NCBI RefSeq assembly: GCF_016879755.1
Contig: NZ_WOFU01000004.1
Coordinates: forward strand, 434,001-498,000
Origin: Bacillus sp. B15-48
GTDB lineage: Bacteria; Bacillota; Bacilli; Bacillales; Cytobacillaceae
Reading direction: 5' to 3'
DNA: 64,000 bases
Under the pieces are notes generated by a model. The model ran no database searches, was not told the DNA's origin, and was given only the letters and a program-made list of their open reading frames with translations. The stretch's first letter is position 1. The number at the start of each line of letters is the position of its first letter. A program made the position numbers and the translations under genes. Shown in pieces: positions 59,766-64,000 of the stretch.

Positions 59766-60220
59766 GTGGAACTCCTCTCTACATAATCTTATGTTTTTTT
59801 AAAATTTCCCTAGCAAACTAGGGATGTTAAAAACCGGTTAAGTCTAATTCATCTTTTTGCTATTTCTCCTACCAATATAGGTAACTATCCCCATATGAAA
59901 ACCATATCATACCGAGTGCTTCAGTCAACTTATTGGTATTCGTCACAGGGACACCCCGAACGATTTAAATGATAAGCCTGCTTGTTTCAACCACTGTCAT
60001 TTTAGGAGTTATTTTCCTCTATAAGTTAAAAATATAAAAAGCCCAATTTCCCAGCATTAAAATTGAGAAATTGGACTTTTACCGCTACTTCGGAAAAGTA
60101 TCCGATTGTAGGAAATCCTTATTTGTTGAAATCAAAATAATAACATCGATTCTTATTGAACAAACGAGCCCGTTGAATAAGAATTAGTGTAACTGAGGGA
60201 ATTTTTATTTTCAGAAACGA
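59766..60220. other. Non-coding stretch with a repeat remnant and a terminator
   Basis: No gene seen. At 59941 the palindrome-like CGTCACAGGGACACCCCGAA is a degenerate remnant of the dispersed repeat. The terminator at 60037-60079 serves the AAA ATPase gene. The remainder is A+T-rich. Confidence 0.65.
60037..60079 (-). terminator. Intrinsic terminator of the AAA ATPase gene
   Basis: AAAAGCCCAATTTC and GAAATTGGACTTTT form a stem of 14 positions (one mismatch), then TTTATATTTTT on the minus strand. Confidence 0.8.
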
Positions 60221-61501
60221 CTAAACCCGAAAGCCTAAATTATATGAGTCTAGTTCTGAATCCCAAATCCGTTTTTTACTATTTTTGTTATCTGATTGTA
60301 GTTCAGAACATAATAAATCTATGTTAACTTTTCGATCATAATGCCATTGTAATGCAATAGAGGTATATAATTCATTAAGCTGCGCAAAAGAAAACCCTTT
60401 TGTTTCCTTAACTACTTTCTCTACATCTTCTAAAGAAATGAATTGATCCATTCCTTTCTTTAGTAAATACCCATAACGCAAATCTTCTGTTGGTAATTTG
60501 ATTTCATAGGCTCTATCAAATCGACCAGCACGATTAATAAGTGCGGGATCAATTTTTTCAGGATAGTTAGTAGTACCTATTAGAAATATTCCTTCTTTTG
60601 AGGTTGCGCCATCTAGCGTATTTAAAAAGACAGAACGCACAGCTTCTGGCATTGAGTCAATATCTTCAATGACTAGTACCATCGGAGCCATTTTGGCTAC
60701 TGTTGAAAATACTTCATGAATAGAATAGCTTGAAGTGAATTCTGTGATTTGCCAATAAGCTACCGGAGCCGTAATACTATTTGCAATAGATTTAACGAGA
60801 GTTGTTTTTCCATTACCAGGTTTCCCATATAGAAGAACTCCCCTTTTATAAGGGATATTATATGTTTTAAAAAAGCTTCCGCTTTTTGAGAAAAACTCAT
60901 CAATAGATCGATAAATTTCTTTTTTTAGATTTTCTTCTAAGAAAACTTCTTCCCTAGTTACCAAGGTGGTTATTTTTTCTTTTTTGTTGTCAACACCATC
61001 TTCAGTATCGGTAAATACAGTAACGTGATTTCTAATATATTCTCTTTTTCGTTCTAAGACATATTCAAGAAAGCCCACCATACAGTTATTATCTTTTGCA
61101 AGAATAAAATCATGGTCCATTTCACTGTGATTTTGGAATATAGGTGTTCGTGCTAATGCTACGTTATAATTTGGATAGTAGTAAAGGGCATTAGTTATTC
61201 TAGGCTTAATGAGTAACTCTAACCTTTCTTGGGTGTGATTAGACGAGATCGTAGAGGTTTCTATTCCATCAAATATATATGAAATTAAATTTACTTCATT
61301 TTTGTTACTCTGAAGATCTTCCTCTAATATTTCCCAGATTTCATTTGTTGTTTCTTCATCTGCATACATCTTAAATTCAAAGCCAAACTCTTGAAACAAT
61401 TTCTTTTTAATCCTATTAATAACAAAACCATACTCATAGTAGTTTGGAATCGTATTAGGATCAATTTCATGAAACTTAATAATATGACTTAGCTTTTTCA
61501 T
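60221..61501 (-). CDS. BCS1-like AAA+ ATPase
   Basis: A 426-aa protein. Residues 1-190 form an unrecognised N-terminal domain. The AAA module has Walker A GKPGNGKT (226-233), Walker B VLVIED (275-280), a sensor-1 TTN near 311 and the second-region-of-homology NRAGRFDR (323-330) with arginine finger. It is closest in build to BCS1-like AAA ATPases, which in bacteria and archaea occur in mobile or defence neighbourhoods. It starts 15 nt from repeat copy 3. Its role is unknown. Confidence 0.85.
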   Translation of the reverse strand: MKKLSHIIKFHEIDPNTIPNYYEYGFVINRIKKKLFQEFGFEFKMYADEETTNEIWEILEEDLQSNKNEVNLISYIFDGIETSTISSNHTQERLELLIKPRITNALYYYPNYNVALARTPIFQNHSEMDHDFILAKDNNCMVGFLEYVLERKREYIRNHVTVFTDTEDGVDNKKEKITTLVTREEVFLEENLKKEIYRSIDEFFSKSGSFFKTYNIPYKRGVLLYGKPGNGKTTLVKSIANSITAPVAYWQITEFTSSYSIHEVFSTVAKMAPMVLVIEDIDSMPEAVRSVFLNTLDGATSKEGIFLIGTTNYPEKIDPALINRAGRFDRAYEIKLPTEDLRYGYLLKKGMDQFISLEDVEKVVKETKGFSFAQLNELYTSIALQWHYDRKVNIDLLCSELQSDNKNSKKRIWDSELDSYNLGFRV

Positions 61502-61515
61502 CTACTATCCTTTCC

Positions 61516-61680
61516 CGTCACAGTGACGCCCCGAAAAATCTTGTTTCACAAGGATTGTTCCACAGTTCGATTTAGGCTGAACTAAATGGAGTCACTCCAA
61601 TACAGTTTTCTTTTTTTACAGACTAAAAGCGAAGCCAGCGCAAAAAGATATACTGACCTGTGATTATTATATTTGTTCTT
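61516..61680 (-). repeat. Dispersed repeat, copy 3 (uninterrupted reference copy)
   Basis: The fullest copy, about 165 bp: CGTCACAGTGACG, CCCCGAAAAATCTTG, CTTGTTTCACAAG, TGGAGTCACTCCA (palindrome), a poly-T tract, ACAGACTAAAAGCGAAGCCAGCGC and GACCTGTGATTATTAT. It begins 15 nt upstream of the AAA ATPase start codon, so it forms that gene's 5' leader. Confidence 0.82.
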
Positions 61681-61783
61681 TTTTAAACGATCCCCTTGAG
61701 GTGGTTAAGCTGCATAAAGGTTGTTAAGACTCATTCTCTTCGGCCTAATGGCGAATTCCTCCAAGGCTTCTAGAAACAACAGG

Positions 61784-62212
61784 TTAATTTTTAGTCGTGT
61801 AGATTACTTGAGTTCCTGCAATTAGATCATGTATAGATCGTTTATCTTTTCGTAATCCTACCATAAATGCACTAATTATGAATCCAAATCCAAGTGTAAT
61901 AACATAAACAAGTGAAGCCAAAATATATCGTTTTAATGTTGTACCAATTCCTACTTTTTTGCCATCTATACGAACAATTTTACCCCCTACTACCCTTTTA
62001 CCAACTGTAAAACCTGACCATATCACAGGGATAATAAGATAATATAAAAAATTAATGCTATTTACAAATATTTCTGTGCCAATATCAGATACACTTAATA
62101 ACATAAAAATAAGATAGAGTGGTATTAGTAATAATCCGTCAATAATTATTGATCCGATCCTAATCGAATCAAAAACCCTGCTGCTTTGTGTCCAATCATG
62201 TTGTTTAATCAA
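61784..62212 (-). CDS. RDD-family membrane protein
   Basis: A 142-aa protein with three hydrophobic helices. The segments IDGLLLIPLYLIFMLL, GFTVGKRVVGGKIVRIDGKKVGIGTTLKRYIL and KDKRSIHDLIAGTQVIY are typical of RDD proteins (named after their Arg-Asp-Asp motif), here with the Asp in DSIRIGSIIIDG. The start is TTG at 62212 but the AAAGG is immediately adjacent, so the true start may differ. RDD members have been linked to Na+ or metal homeostasis; no role is inferred here. Confidence 0.82.
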   Translation of the reverse strand: MIKQHDWTQSSRVFDSIRIGSIIIDGLLLIPLYLIFMLLSVSDIGTEIFVNSINFLYYLIIPVIWSGFTVGKRVVGGKIVRIDGKKVGIGTTLKRYILASLVYVITLGFGFIISAFMVGLRKDKRSIHDLIAGTQVIYTTKN

Positions 62213-62308
62213 CCTTTCTAATAGTATACGTTAATATTTTATTGTTTTTCCATAAAATTGCATACAGGAATAATATGGATTCGTCTTTCTGTTCATTCTA
62301 TTCATTCT

Positions 62309-62352
62309 GCTCATTCTGCCTTTTCATCATCAGAGGTCTTTTGCATCATCTC
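62309..62352 (-). pseudogene. Fragment duplicated from the 99-aa gene
   Basis: GAGGTCTTTTGCATCATCTCCC and the preceding TTCTGCC match 59688-59722 (AGAAGTCTTTTGCATCATCTCCC) with a few differences. No open frame is retained. A terminator follows directly. Confidence 0.6.
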
Positions 62353-62361
62353 CCCTAACAT

Positions 62362-62399
62362 AAAAAGAAACTCGTCAAAAATTGACGGGTTTCTTTTTA
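62362..62399 (-). terminator. Intrinsic terminator in the 62.3 kb gap
   Basis: AAAAAGAAAC..CGTCAA and TTGACG..GTTTCTTTTT form a long stem with a three-base loop and A/T tracts on both sides. It could serve transcripts from either strand. Confidence 0.7.
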
Positions 62400-62630
62400 T
62401 ACGAATTTACTTGTCATTTCGGCTTATTCATAAATTTTATCCGCATTTTTGTAGCGCATTTTTTCCGATTGAATCTTTGTGTTGTTTTCCTTCCGTGGCT
62501 GATCTGATTCATAAGTTCCAGTTAAAGCTATAGTCTTATTCTCATCACCAGATCGAATGAAACTCGGCCCTTTTTCCATATGATTAACCTCCAATCTTTA
62601 TTTACGTTAACCTTCTTTATAAATTATATT

Positions 62631-62760
62631 CGTCACAGTGACGCCCCGAAAAATCTTGTTCCACATGTATTTTTCCACAGTCCACAATCTAAAAGGTAGC
62701 GTATTTAGATGCTGACTTGTGGCTATTGTATTTTTCTTTTGTAAACAGATCCTCTTGATT
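62631..62760 (-). repeat. Dispersed repeat, copy 4
   Basis: CGTCACAGTGACG, CCCCGAAAAATCTTG, then diverged middle, and AGCGTATTTAGATGCTGACTTGTGGC with TATTTTTCTTTTGTAAAC as in copy 3. The centre is shorter than in copy 3. Confidence 0.75.
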
Positions 62761-62975
62761 TGCCTCGTTGCATTTATCGAAGAGCTTATTTACGTTTTTA
62801 AGTTAGGATTTCTCAATTTTGATTGTTATATATCTTTACTAACTTTGATTGAAAATAACTCTAAATATTTATCAAAAATAAGGTAAGAATAAATTTGTAG
62901 CAATTTAAAAAGCAATTTCCATATATAAATCATTACTATTTTTAGAAATAGCTTTGAAAGGCGGTCCTTTATATC

Positions 62976-64000
62976 ATGGGTAAAATAAAAGTGAAACTAT
63001 GGACGAACCAATATGTCATTATTATCATATTGTCTTTGGTCATGTTCTGTTCTTTTTATATGATTACAGCAGGTTTCCCAATCTTTGTATCAACGATTAG
63101 TGATAATCCTGCGCTTGCTGGAACGATGACCACGACCTTAATGTTGGCTTCACTAATAACGCGCTTCTTTGCGAGTGTCATTATCCAAAAAGTGAATATG
63201 AAATTACTGCTCATTATTTCCCTTCTCTATTTTTTAGGGACAATCGGCCTTACCTTTTTAAACGACTCGATCGGATTTTTAATATTCATTCGAGCACTAC
63301 AAGGGATTGGATTTTGTATGCTTACGAGTTTAGTCTTTACGATATCAAGCAGTATTGTTCCTAAATCTAGGTTAGGGGAGGGCATTGTTTTTTTTGCCAT
63401 GTCTACAAGCGTTGGGACGACAATTGGACCACTAATCGCCATTTCTTATCTAGCAAATTATTCATTCCATTCGCTGATGATGCTCACTCTCGGTCTAATG
63501 TTTTTTTCGTTTTTATGCAGTTTTTTCACCAAAAGTCCGAGGAAACTCGAAAAGGAACCTACACAGACGACTCCTAAAGAACCTTTTTATAAGTACATGT
63601 TCGATAAACGTGTCCTTCTTCCATGTATTTTGGTCTCCCTCAATTATATGACCATTGCTGGAACGGTCAACTTTATGGGGATGTTTGGAGAAGAGATTCA
63701 TGTTGGCGGAAGCATTTCCCAGTTTTTTATTGCACAAGGAATTGCAATGGTCACCATTCGGTCTTTTTCTGGTAAAATTTTCGATCGTTTCGGTCACAAA
63801 ATTCTTATTATTCCAGCCGCGATTTCAGGAGCAGCAGGTTTGATTCTTTTAGGCTTTTCAACTAGTATGGGGACTGTTTTGGTTTCAGGGGCATTATTCG
63901 GAATCGCTTTTGCTATACTCCATCCAATTATCCAAGCTTGGGCATTAACTCTTGTTCCACCTGAGAAAAAAGCAACAGCCAATTCCATGCTTCTAATTTT
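62976..64000 (+). CDS. MFS transporter (C-terminus beyond window)
   Basis: A major facilitator protein, 341 codons visible, open to the right edge. AAAGGCGG lies 11 nt before the ATG at 62976. My translation shows helices from residue 10, the loop FFASVIIQKVNMKLLL, a second repeat with SFSGKIFDRFGHKILI (a loop 8-9 motif) and at least 9 hydrophobic segments. It resembles the MFS protein at 51023 in architecture but differs in sequence. Substrate unknown. Confidence 0.85.
   Translation, partial: MGKIKVKLWTNQYVIIIILSLVMFCSFYMITAGFPIFVSTISDNPALAGTMTTTLMLASLITRFFASVIIQKVNMKLLLIISLLYFLGTIGLTFLNDSIGFLIFIRALQGIGFCMLTSLVFTISSSIVPKSRLGEGIVFFAMSTSVGTTIGPLIAISYLANYSFHSLMMLTLGLMFFSFLCSFFTKSPRKLEKEPTQTTPKEPFYKYMFDKRVLLPCILVSLNYMTIAGTVNFMGMFGEEIHVGGSISQFFIAQGIAMVTIRSFSGKIFDRFGHKILIIPAAISGAAGLILLGFSTSMGTVLVSGALFGIAFAILHPIIQAWALTLVPPEKKATANSMLLI

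Larger units (their letters stand above)
62213..62975. other. Non-coding stretch with gene fragment, terminator and repeat copy 4
   Basis: No intact gene seen in 760 bp. It contains a decayed 40-bp copy of part of the 59.5-kb gene (62309-62352), a terminator (62362-62399) and dispersed repeat copy 4 (62631-62760). A+T-rich sequence with no further feature runs up to the MFS start. Confidence 0.65.

Noticed and set aside
56569-62760. CRISPR array
   Set aside because: The repeats are long, few, in gene leaders and unevenly spaced by kilobases, with no short repeat-spacer periodicity.

Overview
This window comes from a low-to-moderate G+C member of the Bacillales, most likely a Bacillaceae spore-former. 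The evidence is AGGAGG-type ribosome-binding sites, frequent TTG and GTG starts, TTGACA/TATAAT promoters and Bacillus-like lipoprotein signals. No rRNA, tRNA or CRISPR array was seen. Almost every gene from 1 to 50 kb lies on the minus strand, so operons read from high to low coordinates.

Region 1 (1-14.4 kb) is a catabolic block for a small, probably aromatic or heteroaromatic, acid. A molybdenum hydroxylase of the xanthine dehydrogenase family (large, FeS and FAD subunits with a CoxG-like protein) is followed by a complete TRAP transporter, a BenE-type permease, and the cofactor-maturation pair XdhC and MocA. Beyond them lie a Rieske dioxygenase (alpha and beta subunits) and a second BenE permease cut by the window edge. 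A perfect 12-bp palindrome (GTTAGTACTAAC) or close variants sits at three promoter regions here, so one repressor probably controls the block. A strong three-way-junction inverted-repeat structure lies between mocA and the dioxygenase promoter and matches no RNA family I can name.

Region 2 (14.8-25.4 kb) holds short-chain dehydrogenases, a SnoaL-like protein, an aldehyde dehydrogenase, an amidohydrolase and a TetR regulator. It also contains a tandemly duplicated module (SDR plus TRAP binding protein). One SDR copy is frameshifted, and the associated TRAP membrane subunits have been reduced to a DctQ fragment joined to the tail of DctM.

Region 3 (25.5-54 kb) is a large acyl-CoA catabolic supercluster. 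It has a CoA ligase, a split AtuA pair, three family III CoA transferases, acyl-CoA dehydrogenase with a kinase-like partner, two enoyl-CoA hydratases, a hydroxyacyl-CoA dehydrogenase and a thiolase. A DUF35/thiolase-like pair, a TAXI-TRAP transporter, a Rieske ferredoxin, a second amidohydrolase and a secreted SMP-30-like protein complete it. At least six intergenic copies of an AAAGTGAnnTCACTTT-like operator tie the pieces together as one regulon, probably run by a TetR-type repressor. One CoA ligase gene has an internal in-frame deletion.

Region 4 (54-64 kb) is a different, mosaic segment. It has a G+C-rich type 2 isopentenyl-diphosphate isomerase, a squalene/phytoene-synthase-like protein, and a family of dispersed roughly 170-bp repeats. 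A group II intron is inserted cleanly inside one repeat. There are also a truncated endonuclease-like gene, a BCS1-like AAA ATPase, an RDD membrane protein, and the start of an MFS transporter that runs off the window.
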